The notes: generated by a model from the sequence alone, not told the origin. A stretch of DNA of 9,757 nucleotides from an uncultured Lachnospiraceae bacterium (GCA_902783295.1 CACZQT010000212.1:1-9757), one strand, 5' to 3'. Counted from the first letter of the stretch, positions 1 through 6,849 are shown. A program made the numbers and translations.

Positions 1-78
1 GGTGACCTCAGCCGGGGTAAAAATCTGGCGGCCTGCGAAAAGGATCTGGAGTTTATTTGCTCCCTGCCACCGGGATGA
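1..78 (+). other. Left-edge stretch, possible C-terminal end of an upstream gene (unresolved)
   Basis: Frame 1 is open from the window edge to a TGA at 76-78 and would encode a 25-residue tail ending in ICSLPPG. I do not recognise it. The assignment is weak because frame 2 is also open (to a TGA at 113-115), and the minus strand is open from an ATG at 90 down to position 1. That minus-strand ATG sits directly against its only purine-rich stretch, too close for a normal ribosome binding site. The plus-strand reading is slightly favoured because the downstream operon runs the same way and a small hairpin overlaps the stop codon. Upstream sequence is needed to decide. Confidence 0.25.
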
Positions 79-93
79 CTTGGAAATCATCCC
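72..93 (+). other. Small perfect hairpin, possible weak terminator
   Basis: GGGATGA at 72-78 pairs exactly with TCATCCC at 87-93 around an 8-nt loop. It overlaps the stop codon of the possible upstream gene and lies about 38 nt before the -35 box of the next promoter. No U-tract follows (TCAACAACCC), so it is not a convincing intrinsic terminator. It could equally protect an RNA 3' end or be chance. Confidence 0.3.
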
Positions 94-130
94 CTCAACA
101 ACCCAACTGACATGAGGCGTTTATTGGCAG

Positions 131-159
131 TTTACAGGAAGTCGGGGTTATGATATAAT
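131..159 (+). promoter_or_regulatory. Sigma-A promoter with extended -10 for the ABC exporter operon
   Basis: The -35 box TTTACA (131-136, five of six consensus bases) is followed by a 17-nt spacer and a perfect -10 box TATAAT (154-159). The TG at 151-152 is correctly placed for an extended -10. Transcription should begin near 166, giving a leader of about 90 nt before the ATPase start at 258. A TTGGCA at 124-129 also resembles a -35 box but is 24 nt from the -10, which is too far. Confidence 0.85.
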
Positions 160-161
160 TT

Positions 162-179
162 CTTGATGGATTTGCGTAT
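162..179 (+). repeat. Copy 1 of an 18-nt element shared by the two main promoters
   Basis: CTTGATGGATTTGCGTAT here matches 16 of 18 bases of the element at 4985-5002, including an unbroken 11-base run GATTTGCGTAT. This copy begins 2 nt after the -10 box and covers the predicted transcription start, a classical repressor position. It has no clear dyad symmetry. The function is inferred only from position and recurrence. Confidence 0.45.
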
Positions 180-257
180 GATTGGACAAACAAATATCGG
201 CAAAAAACTCCTGCGGTGATGCGGGGCGGGTATATTAAAGGGGGACTGGACAGCTTC

Positions 258-1205
258 ATGATTGAAATTCAGCATGTGACAAAGCGATATGGAAACAAGC
301 TGGCTGTGAATGATGTCAGTTTTTCCATCCAGAAGGGGGAAATTCTGGGCTTTCTTGGACGAAACGGCGCAGGCAAAACCACAACAATGAACATCATTAC
401 CGGTTATATTTCTGCTACCAGCGGTACGGTGATGCTGGATGGTTACGATATTCTGGATAACCCCAGAGAAGTAAAGCGCCGCATCGGTTACCTGCCTGAA
501 ATGCCGCCGTTGTACCTGGATATGACGGTAAATGAATATCTGCGCTTCGTGTGCGCCATTAAGGATGTGAAGCGCAGTCAGGTTGCCGCCCATCTGAAAG
601 ACATTACGGAACTGATCGGCTTGGGAGACGTCCGCGGACGTCTGATTCGCAATCTCAGCAAGGGCTATCGCCAGCGGGTGGGCATGGCCCAGGCGCTGGT
701 GGGCAACCCGGAGGTCGTTATTCTTGACGAGCCTACCGTGGGGCTGGATCCGAAGCAAATTTTGGAGGTGCGTCGGCTCATTCGCCAGCTGGGCGAAGAC
801 CACACGATTGTGCTTTCGAGTCACATTCTGCCGGAGGTGGCGGACGTATGCGATCGGCTGGTGATTATTCATCAGGGCAAGATTGTGGCGGAAGACACGA
901 TGGCACATATGATTCATGCTGAAAGTGACATCAGAAAATACCAGCTGCGTATTGCCGGGGCGGAAAAAGCGGTGTACGACGCCCTGCGCGAAACAGACGG
1001 TATACGCCAGGTGGACTGCCTGGGGAGCAAGGAAGAAAACACCTTTGATTTCCTGCTGCAAGCCGACGCCAGCTGCGATGTGCGGCCGCTGGTGTTTACC
1101 CGCATGGCAAATATGGGCTGCCCGATTCTGATGCAGAAACCGGTGGATTTGGATTTAGAAGACGTGTTCCTGCATCTGACAGGGGAAAGCGGGGAGGAGG
1201 CATAA
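258..1205 (+). CDS. ABC transporter ATP-binding protein (GldA/NatA-like, ABC-2 exporter type)
   Basis: This 315-residue cytoplasmic ATPase should power the membrane complex encoded just downstream. All nucleotide-binding motifs are intact: Walker A GRNGAGKT (34-41), an IGYLPE sequence at the Q-loop position (76-81, Glu instead of Gln, common in this subfamily), signature LSKGYRQ (133-139), Walker B VVILDEPT (153-160), D-loop GLDP (162-165) and switch His189. Residues from about 225 form a C-terminal accessory region ending in LEDVFLHLTGE, typical of exporter ATPases with an extended tail. I chose ATG 258 because MIEIQHVTKRYG is the usual family start and a G-rich site (AAGGGGG, 238-244) lies upstream, although its spacing of 13 nt is long. 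The in-frame GTG 216 and ATG 219 would add 14 or 13 residues without a ribosome binding site. First gene of a four-gene operon; the next gene starts 1 nt after its stop. The transported substrate cannot be read from the sequence. Confidence 0.92.
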   Translation: MIEIQHVTKRYGNKLAVNDVSFSIQKGEILGFLGRNGAGKTTTMNIITGYISATSGTVMLDGYDILDNPREVKRRIGYLPEMPPLYLDMTVNEYLRFVCAIKDVKRSQVAAHLKDITELIGLGDVRGRLIRNLSKGYRQRVGMAQALVGNPEVVILDEPTVGLDPKQILEVRRLIRQLGEDHTIVLSSHILPEVADVCDRLVIIHQGKIVAEDTMAHMIHAESDIRKYQLRIAGAEKAVYDALRETDGIRQVDCLGSKEENTFDFLLQADASCDVRPLVFTRMANMGCPILMQKPVDLDLEDVFLHLTGESGEEA

Positions 1206-1206
1206 T

Positions 1207-1938
1207 ATGCGGGCAATCTGGAAACGCGAAATGCAAAATTATTACCTGACGCCCATTGGGTATGTATTTATGGGCATTTTCCTGCTGCTGGGCGGTTTGA
1301 TGTTTTTCCTGGGCAATGTGATGAGCATGACCCCGTCGGTGGCCACACTGCTGGGAAATCTGAACTATATTTTCATGCTGACCGTGCCGATCCTGACGAT
1401 GCGGCTGTTCAGCGAGGAAAAGCGGACGAAAACCGATCAGCTGCTGATCACTTCCCCCCGCGGGATTTGGGACATCGTGCTGGGCAAATTCATGGCAGCG
1501 GCATCTGTCGTGGCGATTACCACCTGCTGTACGCTGCTGTATGTGTTCTTGCTCAGACCGTATACGAACAGTATGTATCCGGCGGCCATCGCCTGTAATT
1601 ATTTGGGCTTCCTGCAGCTGAGCCTTTGCTATGTGGCCTTGGGCCTGCTGATGAGCGCGGTGACCGAAAGTCAGGTATCCGCGGCAGTGCTCACGCTGGG
1701 GGTGAATCTGCTGTTGGAAATCCTGGAAAGTGTTTTTTCTTCCGCATCCTTTTCCCTTCCGAGTTTTCTGTCGTTTTTACGGCCGGTGCTCAGCTGGTTC
1801 AGCCTGTATTCCCGGTACAATCAGTTTGCCGCAGGCCGCTTGAGCTTTGCCAATATGCTGTATTATCTGTCGTTTGCCGGCCTGATGCTGTTTTTGACGG
1901 TGCGGGTAATTGACAGAAGACGGTGGAGCGAGGGGTGA
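1207..1938 (+). CDS. ABC-2 type permease (GldF-like membrane subunit)
   Basis: This 243-residue protein is the expected membrane partner of the preceding ATPase. About six hydrophobic segments are visible, near residues 17-37, 50-68, 92-115, 130-152, 156-176 and 215-235. Between helices 2 and 3 the cytoplasmic stretch RLFSEEKRTKTDQLLITSP (66-84) is the hallmark of the GldF/NosY-like ABC-2 permease group, where an EEKR...LLLTSP sequence likely contacts the ATPase. ATG 1207 follows a strong GGAGGAGG (1192-1199) and sits 1 nt after the ATPase stop, so translation is probably coupled. Length matches the family (about 240 residues). The N-terminus begins with the usual short amphipathic RAIWKREMQNYYLTP segment before helix 1. 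Only one permease gene is present, so a homodimer is likely unless the next gene contributes to the membrane part. Substrate unknown. Confidence 0.9.
   Translation: MRAIWKREMQNYYLTPIGYVFMGIFLLLGGLMFFLGNVMSMTPSVATLLGNLNYIFMLTVPILTMRLFSEEKRTKTDQLLITSPRGIWDIVLGKFMAAASVVAITTCCTLLYVFLLRPYTNSMYPAAIACNYLGFLQLSLCYVALGLLMSAVTESQVSAAVLTLGVNLLLEILESVFSSASFSLPSFLSFLRPVLSWFSLYSRYNQFAAGRLSFANMLYYLSFAGLMLFLTVRVIDRRRWSEG
1930..1935 (+). promoter_or_regulatory. Ribosome binding site that decides the GldG-like start
   Basis: GAGGGG lies 8 nt before ATG 1944 and within the end of the permease gene. It favours ATG 1944 over the in-frame GTG codons at 1923 and 1935, the latter overlapping the permease stop. Confidence 0.6.
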
Positions 1939-1943
1939 GCGAG

Positions 1944-3410
1944 ATGGAAGAAAAAAAGAAGACCGGGCTCTTTGCCCGGCTGAATCAGCGCAGGTTCCGC
2001 TACGGACGTTTTGCCGCATTCCTGACCATTGCGGTTTTTGCCACGGTGATTTTGCTGAACGTAGCTGTTGGCCGGCTGGAGCAGACCCATGCCTGGGCGG
2101 TGAATGTGAACGGCCTGAACGCCACGGAGTTTGACCAGGCAACGCTGGATGTGCTGAAACTTGTGGATCAGGATGTGAATATTTATACTGTGTATCAGAC
2201 CAGCGCGGAAAGCGCTTTGCGGGTGCAGGTGGATGCCGTACTGGAAAAGTATCATGCGCTGAACCGCCATATTCATATCGCTAACATCGATCCGGTGACT
2301 GAACCGGGACGGATGGCCCAGCTTGCCGGAGAAGCCGCCCTGGAGGAAGGCGCTGTGATTGTGACCAATGCCGACGAGAGCCGGGTGAAAATCTATAACC
2401 GGGATGATTACTTCGGCACCACCACCTACGGGAACTATCATTTTACCTATTTGTATCTGGAACGGTATGTGACTACCGCGCTGGTATATGTTACAAGTAC
2501 CATCACGCCCCATGTGTTTTTCCTGACCGGACATGGGGAAGTGCCACTCAGCTCCTGCACGATGCTGAAACAGGCGCTGGAAACCCGGAACTATGAGGTA
2601 ACGTCCCTGGATTTATCCGCACAGAGAGACAGCATGATGCAGAACGACGCGGTGGTGATAGTGGACCCGGCGCGGGATCTGACGAACGACGAAGCGGCCG
2701 CCTTGCGGGCCTGGCTGGAGGCGGGGGGACGGCTGCTGGTGTCCCTGGGCTATCAGGTGGACACCGCGGGCCTGCCGAATCTTGTAAAGCTGCTGGACTA
2801 CTATCAGCTGGCCTTCGGCGATGGGGTGGTTTATGAAAATGAAAACGAAACAGAGCGCTACTGGAACGCCAGCACCCTGAACCTGGTACCCATCCTGGAT
2901 GCGGAGCACGAAATTACCGCACGGCTGATGGAAATCGGCTCCACCAACCTGGTTGTGCCTCAGGCCCGGCCCATTCAACCGGTTTTGCTGCCAGAATCCG
3001 GCACGGTGTATACCAGGCTGCTGACCACATCGAACCGGGCGATGGTGGTGAATGGCACGGAACGGAGCGCACCGGGCACCCAGACACTGGCGCTTGCGAT
3101 GCTGGACGCGGATCAGAATATGGATCAGGAAAAGGACGTCCGCATTGTTTTGATGGATTCGGCTTATATGCTGGCGGATTCCAACCTGCTGTATTACACC
3201 TATAATCTGAACTTTACCCTTACGGTCATAGACTGGCTGATTAACAGCGACAACACAGTGGATGTTTCCAGCAAAGTGATGACCAACTCCACGCTGTCTA
3301 TTCCCAACAGCGCCATCGCGGTGCGCATGGGGATTGTAGCGATTGGCGCTGTGCCGCTGTGTGTGGCGGCGGTAGGCGTGATTGTGTGGCGCAGGAGGCG
3401 GCGGCTGTAA
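1944..3410 (+). CDS. GldG-like ABC transporter auxiliary protein (ABC_transp_aux family)
   Basis: This 488-residue protein has one hydrophobic helix near its N-terminus (about 22-43), a long extracytoplasmic region, and a second helix near the C-terminus (about 458-482) followed by the basic tail RRRRRL, which by the positive-inside rule stays in the cytoplasm. The VFFLTGHGE motif (191-199) and the surrounding alternation of strands and helices match the ABC_transp_aux family, which includes GldG of gliding Bacteroidota. There the protein works with GldA and GldF in an ABC complex; its exact biochemical job is not settled. No catalytic motif is evident. ATG 1944 is chosen from the GAGGGG site 8 nt upstream; GTG 1935 remains possible. 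The gene starts 5 nt after the permease stop and its TAA overlaps the ATG of the next gene, so the four proteins are probably made together. Family call strong, function unknown. Confidence 0.85.
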   Translation: MEEKKKTGLFARLNQRRFRYGRFAAFLTIAVFATVILLNVAVGRLEQTHAWAVNVNGLNATEFDQATLDVLKLVDQDVNIYTVYQTSAESALRVQVDAVLEKYHALNRHIHIANIDPVTEPGRMAQLAGEAALEEGAVIVTNADESRVKIYNRDDYFGTTTYGNYHFTYLYLERYVTTALVYVTSTITPHVFFLTGHGEVPLSSCTMLKQALETRNYEVTSLDLSAQRDSMMQNDAVVIVDPARDLTNDEAAALRAWLEAGGRLLVSLGYQVDTAGLPNLVKLLDYYQLAFGDGVVYENENETERYWNASTLNLVPILDAEHEITARLMEIGSTNLVVPQARPIQPVLLPESGTVYTRLLTTSNRAMVVNGTERSAPGTQTLALAMLDADQNMDQEKDVRIVLMDSAYMLADSNLLYYTYNLNFTLTVIDWLINSDNTVDVSSKVMTNSTLSIPNSAIAVRMGIVAIGAVPLCVAAVGVIVWRRRRRL

Positions 3411-4933
3411 TGAAACCTGAGAAAAAACTGGCTTCGGCGGAGCAGCTGAAAGGCGAAAAAAACAGCGGCAAGCAAGGCGGAAAAGCCGGCGTTTACCGTC
3501 GGCCTCTGCTGGCGGCGATAGCCCTGGCCGCTCTGGCTTTGGCTGTGTGTATTTATTTTATCAGCGGACGGACGCAGCCTCAGCCTGCGGAAGAGAGCAC
3601 TGTACCGGCAAGACAGCCGGAAACGGTGAAGCTGATCAGCCGATCCCGGGAGGAAGTGGCTGAAGTAACGATCACCACGGCGGCGCAGAGTTGCACGGTG
3701 GTGAACGGAAAAACGCGGGATTCCGGTTCGGAAGCCCCCTACACGCTCAAGGGACAGCCTGATTTTGATCTGGACCAGAGCAAGGCGGAGGCGATTGTAG
3801 GTTATGCAGCCAGCTTGACGGCCAACCGGCTGGTGACGGATCATGCCGACGATCTGGCGATGTACGGGCTGGCGGAGCCAAAGGCCATCGTTTCTATTCG
3901 CTATACGGACGGCACGGAAACCACATGGTGTGTTGGCGACAGGGCGCCGACTTCCACGGCCTCCTATTTTATGCGGCAGGGTACGCAGGCGGTCTATCTG
4001 CTATATGCTTCGGCAGCGGAAAGCTTGAGCACGGTACGCAGCGCTCTGCACACACTGGCGATGCCTGGCGCTCTGGACAAAAACCTCATTCGCAGTCTGG
4101 TGCTGGAAGCAGAGGGCAGTGATACTTTGGAAGTGGGCTATTCCGAGGAAGGGGAGGAGGACAAGGGCTATTCTATATCCGCTCTGCGGCTGCGGCAGCC
4201 TTTTTATCACACGGCCAATCCGGAACGAACGCAGCAGCTGTTTGAAGACGTGGCGGCGTTGTCTCTTTCCGCCTATGCCGGAGAACTGGATGAACTGACG
4301 GACACAGGCCTGGAGGCGGAAGGCGGTTGGCGTCTGACGGTGCGGCAGGCCCGGAGCGAGGAAAACCTTTCAGACCAGGAAACTTTTGTGTTTCGCGTGG
4401 GAAACCGTACGCCGGACGGGCAGCAAGCCTACCTGATGGTGGACGACACGCAGGCTGTGTATTTAACGCCCGTCTTAGCAGTCAGTTTTCTGGAAAACGC
4501 GACGCCCGCTTATCTGGTGGACCAGTTTGCCAACTTGATTTACATCCGGGCAGTGAACAGGATCGTCATTGAAGGCGGAGGGAAGCAATGGCAGCTGGAC
4601 ATTGAACATCCGAAGGCAGAGAACGCCAGCGACGTGTATCGCTTTAACGGACAAGAAGTGCGGAGCCCTTCGGCTTTCCGCAAGCTGTATCAGCAAATCG
4701 TTGGCATGACCACCTCCAAAATCAGTCCGGACTACTTCCTGCAGGGCGAAACAGTGCTTTCCGTATGCTATCATCTGGATGTAGCGCCTGGGGAACTGCT
4801 GGTGGAGTATCTGGAATACGACGAGGATTACTGCGCTGTGCGTCGGGATGGGCTGACCCTTTTCCTGATCAAGCGGCAGCAGGTGGAATCCCTGCAAGAA
4901 GCGCTGCTTCAGTTTTCGGCAGACGCGTCCTGA
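3410..4933 (+). CDS. DUF4340 domain membrane-anchored protein
   Basis: This 507-residue protein has a Lys/Gly-rich cytoplasmic N-terminus, one transmembrane helix (about 32-52) and a large extracytoplasmic part. The stretch LAMYGLAEPKA (149-159) followed by a TDG (166-168) and VGDRAPTSTASYFM (175-188) is the recognisable DUF4340 pattern. A related segment, VGNRTPDGQQAYLM (330-343), recurs, and a third, looser copy appears after residue 383, so the outer region seems to be built of three similar units. DUF4340 proteins commonly sit beside GldG-like genes and are presumed partners of the same ABC complex; their function is unknown. ATG 3410 overlaps the preceding TAA by one base (TAATG) with AGGAGG at 3393-3398, so translational coupling is likely. 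An in-frame upstream extension to 3359 lies inside the previous gene and is rejected. Last gene of the operon; no U-tailed terminator follows. Confidence 0.85.
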   Translation: MKPEKKLASAEQLKGEKNSGKQGGKAGVYRRPLLAAIALAALALAVCIYFISGRTQPQPAEESTVPARQPETVKLISRSREEVAEVTITTAAQSCTVVNGKTRDSGSEAPYTLKGQPDFDLDQSKAEAIVGYAASLTANRLVTDHADDLAMYGLAEPKAIVSIRYTDGTETTWCVGDRAPTSTASYFMRQGTQAVYLLYASAAESLSTVRSALHTLAMPGALDKNLIRSLVLEAEGSDTLEVGYSEEGEEDKGYSISALRLRQPFYHTANPERTQQLFEDVAALSLSAYAGELDELTDTGLEAEGGWRLTVRQARSEENLSDQETFVFRVGNRTPDGQQAYLMVDDTQAVYLTPVLAVSFLENATPAYLVDQFANLIYIRAVNRIVIEGGGKQWQLDIEHPKAENASDVYRFNGQEVRSPSAFRKLYQQIVGMTTSKISPDYFLQGETVLSVCYHLDVAPGELLVEYLEYDEDYCAVRRDGLTLFLIKRQQVESLQEALLQFSADAS

Positions 4934-4948
4934 GGAAAAGCAATCATA

Positions 4949-4978
4949 TTTGTCCAGATTCATGCAGAATAAGACAAA
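4949..4978 (+). other. AT-rich hairpin downstream of the exporter operon
   Basis: TTTGTC (4949-4954) pairs with GACAAA (4973-4978), and inside it ATTC (4958-4961) pairs with GAAT (4967-4970) around a 5-nt loop, with a 3x2 internal loop between. It lies 15 nt after the stop of the DUF4340 gene. No U-tract follows on the plus strand, so it is at best a weak terminator or an mRNA 3' stabiliser. It could be chance. Confidence 0.3.
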
Positions 4979-4984
4979 AAACAG

Positions 4985-5002
4985 CTTGACAGATTTGCGT
5001 AT
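4985..5002 (+). repeat. Copy 2 of the 18-nt element shared by the two main promoters
   Basis: CTTGACAGATTTGCGTAT matches 16 of 18 bases of 162-179. This copy contains the whole -35 box and most of the spacer of the binding-protein promoter, so a protein bound here would compete with RNA polymerase. Part of the match (TTGA) may simply reflect the -35 consensus, but GATTTGCGTAT is not a core promoter sequence. Confidence 0.45.
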
Positions 5003-5014
5003 CCATTGTATTAT
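4986..5014 (+). promoter_or_regulatory. Sigma-A promoter for the solute-binding protein gene
   Basis: A perfect -35 box TTGACA (4986-4991) is separated by 17 nt from TATTAT (5009-5014, five of six consensus bases). Transcription should start near 5021, leaving an untranslated leader of about 210 nt before ATG 5233. The strength fits a highly expressed binding protein. Confidence 0.85.
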
Positions 5015-5058
5015 TGATAGTAGTTTTAGGTCATATTTTTGCCATGATATTTGTTCTT

Positions 5059-5076
5059 TTCGTGGACGAAATTCGT
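5059..5076 (+). promoter_or_regulatory. Compact inverted-repeat cluster in the leader, possible operator
   Basis: Three 5-base arms alternate within 18 nt: TTCGT (5059-5063), ACGAA (5066-5070), TTCGT (5072-5076). The middle arm can pair with either neighbour at DNA level, which is the look of a small operator about 40-55 nt after the predicted transcription start. The loops (2 and 1 nt) are too short for an RNA hairpin. Short arms make chance occurrence plausible. Confidence 0.25.
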
Positions 5077-5150
5077 GACTGATTACATGTCCTTGGTTGA
5101 CTGTTCATTTTTGCAGGGTCGGATGAGGTCATTCTGTTTTTCAGGGAATT

Positions 5151-5171
5151 ACAGACACACCGCCTGTCTGT
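5151..5171 (+). other. Leader hairpin upstream of the binding-protein gene, attenuator-like
   Basis: ACAGACA (5151-5157) pairs perfectly with TGTCTGT (5165-5171) around a 7-nt loop CACCGCC. A CAG/CTG pair (5142-5144 with 5174-5176) could extend the base. Five T residues follow at 5179-5183, offset by 7 nt from the stem. The spacing is loose for an intrinsic terminator, so attenuation is only a possibility; a stabilising 5' hairpin is the alternative. The ribosome binding site AAGGAGG (5216-5222) lies 44 nt further on and is free of the stem. Confidence 0.4.
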
Positions 5172-5232
5172 TTCTGCGTTTTTCAATTGATCCGGCGGGA
5201 CAACAAATTATCTTTAAGGAGGGACCTGTTTC

Positions 5233-6837
5233 ATGAAAAAGTTGGCAAGCATCCTGTGCCTGCTGCTGGCCCTGATGATGGTTGCGTCTTTCGCCTCCGC
5301 GGAAGAACTGGGAACCATCTATCGTCAGCACTTTGGCTCGGAGGATCAGTCTGGACTGCCGATCACCACGGAAGATATCACCATCGACGTATGGCGCGGC
5401 TTCTCTTCTACCGTGATGGATACCCTGGCAGACTGCGAAACCTTCAAGAAGATGGAAGAAGTGACCGGTGTTAAAATCAACTGGGTGTATCCGCCGGTTG
5501 GTTCTGAAACCGACAACTTCAATCTGCGCGTAGCGTCTGACGACCTGCCCCACATGTTCTCCACTCCGCCCGCCTATTCCGGTGGCGTTGAAACCGCTGT
5601 GGAAGACGGAGTGTACATGGATTATTCCTCTTACTTTGAGAAGGGCTTTACCCCCAATCTGCAGTATCTGTTCGAGCACTATCCGGAAATCGCCAAGGAT
5701 GCCAAGCAGGATTCCGGCGCGATGATCTGCTGGTACATGCTGGACTATGTGCCCTCCAGCCCCTGGTCTGGTCTGTGGGTACGGCAGGATCTGCTTGAAA
5801 AAGCCGGCCTGGAACCGCCGAAGACCATTGAAGACTGGGACAACATGCTGCATGTGTTCAAGGACAAGTTTGGCACCCTGCTGGGCTGCAACATTCCTCA
5901 GTGGTACGGTGTGGGAACCAACTATCAGTTCGCCGCTTCCTATGATTCTGCCTATGGCTGGATCGCCAAGGATGGCACCACTGCCGCCTATGGTCCCATT
6001 GAGCCCGGCTACAAAGATTTCCTGACGCTGCTGCATAAGTGGTATGAGGAAGGCATTCTGGATCCTGACTTCGCCACCATCACCGACGCTGACTACCAGG
6101 CCAAGATGGCGGATGGCACCTATGGTGCTTTCGGCTCCGCTTATGGCGAAATCGGCCAGGCTAAGGTGACCGGCATGAACAAGAATCCCGAATACAAATT
6201 GCTGGCGGTTGGCATGCCCACTTCCTATGAAGGACAGAAGACCCACCTGCGGCAGACGGACTTCATCGTGCGTACCGACTATGACGTGCTGACCACCCGC
6301 GCCGAAAAAGAAGGCATCGCGGAAACTGTGGTTCGCTGGAAGGACTTCTGGTATGGCCAGTTCGGCGGCGACCTGTGCTCCTATGGTCCGGAAAATGTGA
6401 GCTACAAGTGGGTTGACGCCGGTAACGGCAAGGAGAAGCTGGAATGGATTTATGAAGATACCGGCATCATCTCCAAGGGTGATGACAAGGACTTCTGGAC
6501 CGTGTATCCGCTGTTCAAGCTGCATAACTGGGGCTATCTGCGTGACTCTACCGCTTACGAAATGCAGCCCGAAGTTTGGCAGTGCATTGACGAATGGGGC
6601 AAGGACGGCCATGACTGGTTCATGCCGCTGATTACACCCACTGCCGAGGAATCTGCTGAGCTGGCCCGCATCATGACTGACATCGATACCTATCGCACCG
6701 AGATGACCTACAAATTCATCACCGGTCAGGAACCCCTGGACAACTTTGACGCGTTCGTCGAGCAGATCAAGAGCCAGGGCATCGAAGATGCCATTGAACT
6801 GCAGCAGGCTGCGCTGGATCGCTATAACGCTCGTTAA
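5233..6837 (+). CDS. Extracellular solute-binding protein, CUT1 sugar importer (LplA/YtcQ-like)
   Basis: This 534-residue secreted protein should capture an oligosaccharide or glycoside for the two permeases downstream. A Sec signal peptide is evident: basic MKK, a hydrophobic core (about 4-20) and a type I cleavage site ASA|EE after residue 23. The mature part shows the family pattern, with ITIDVWRGF opening the first lobe, an early helix TFKKMEEVTGVKINW, and VASDDLPHMF; the many Trp, Tyr and Phe residues suit carbohydrate stacking. The size matches the long LplA/YtcQ/YesO group (about 500-550) rather than the 400-residue maltose-binding type. The only signal-peptide Cys (C9) lacks a lipobox, so lipid anchoring is unlikely. 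ATG 5233 follows a near-perfect AAGGAGG (5216-5222). The gene has its own promoter and is followed by a terminator; it avoids TTA, CTA and TCA codons over most of its length, consistent with high expression. Exact substrate unknown. Confidence 0.92.
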   Translation: MKKLASILCLLLALMMVASFASAEELGTIYRQHFGSEDQSGLPITTEDITIDVWRGFSSTVMDTLADCETFKKMEEVTGVKINWVYPPVGSETDNFNLRVASDDLPHMFSTPPAYSGGVETAVEDGVYMDYSSYFEKGFTPNLQYLFEHYPEIAKDAKQDSGAMICWYMLDYVPSSPWSGLWVRQDLLEKAGLEPPKTIEDWDNMLHVFKDKFGTLLGCNIPQWYGVGTNYQFAASYDSAYGWIAKDGTTAAYGPIEPGYKDFLTLLHKWYEEGILDPDFATITDADYQAKMADGTYGAFGSAYGEIGQAKVTGMNKNPEYKLLAVGMPTSYEGQKTHLRQTDFIVRTDYDVLTTRAEKEGIAETVVRWKDFWYGQFGGDLCSYGPENVSYKWVDAGNGKEKLEWIYEDTGIISKGDDKDFWTVYPLFKLHNWGYLRDSTAYEMQPEVWQCIDEWGKDGHDWFMPLITPTAEESAELARIMTDIDTYRTEMTYKFITGQEPLDNFDAFVEQIKSQGIEDAIELQQAALDRYNAR

Positions 6838-6849
6838 TCATCCGTTGCA

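Noticed and set aside
216..257. Upstream in-frame GTG/ATG starts for the ATPase
   Set aside because: No ribosome binding site precedes 216 or 219, and the added residues have no counterpart at the usual family N-terminus, which begins exactly at ATG 258.
132..1061. Minus-strand open frame of 309 codons opposite the ATPase gene
   Set aside because: It is in register with the ATPase codons and crosses the strong plus-strand promoter. The ATPase has every ABC motif, so this is a shadow.
5097..5102. TTGACT as a -35 box of a second promoter in the leader
   Set aside because: The expected -10 position (about 5120-5125) reads CGGATG, which is not a -10 box.
5051..5236. Possible 61-codon leader peptide in the binding-protein leader
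   Set aside because: It begins with TTG without a Shine-Dalgarno site and ends just inside the next start; the sequence has no recognisable leader-peptide or membrane-protein character.
5248..5259. C9 of the binding protein as a lipoprotein cysteine
   Set aside because: The residues before it (SIL) do not fit a lipobox, with Leu instead of Gly/Ala/Ser at -1, and the hydrophobic core lies after it.
5149..6612. Minus-strand open frame of 487 codons opposite the binding-protein gene
   Set aside because: It is in exact codon register with the sense gene and stays open only because that gene avoids TTA, CTA and TCA codons. The product is His/Gly/Val-rich with no recognisable domain, and the sense protein is unmistakable.
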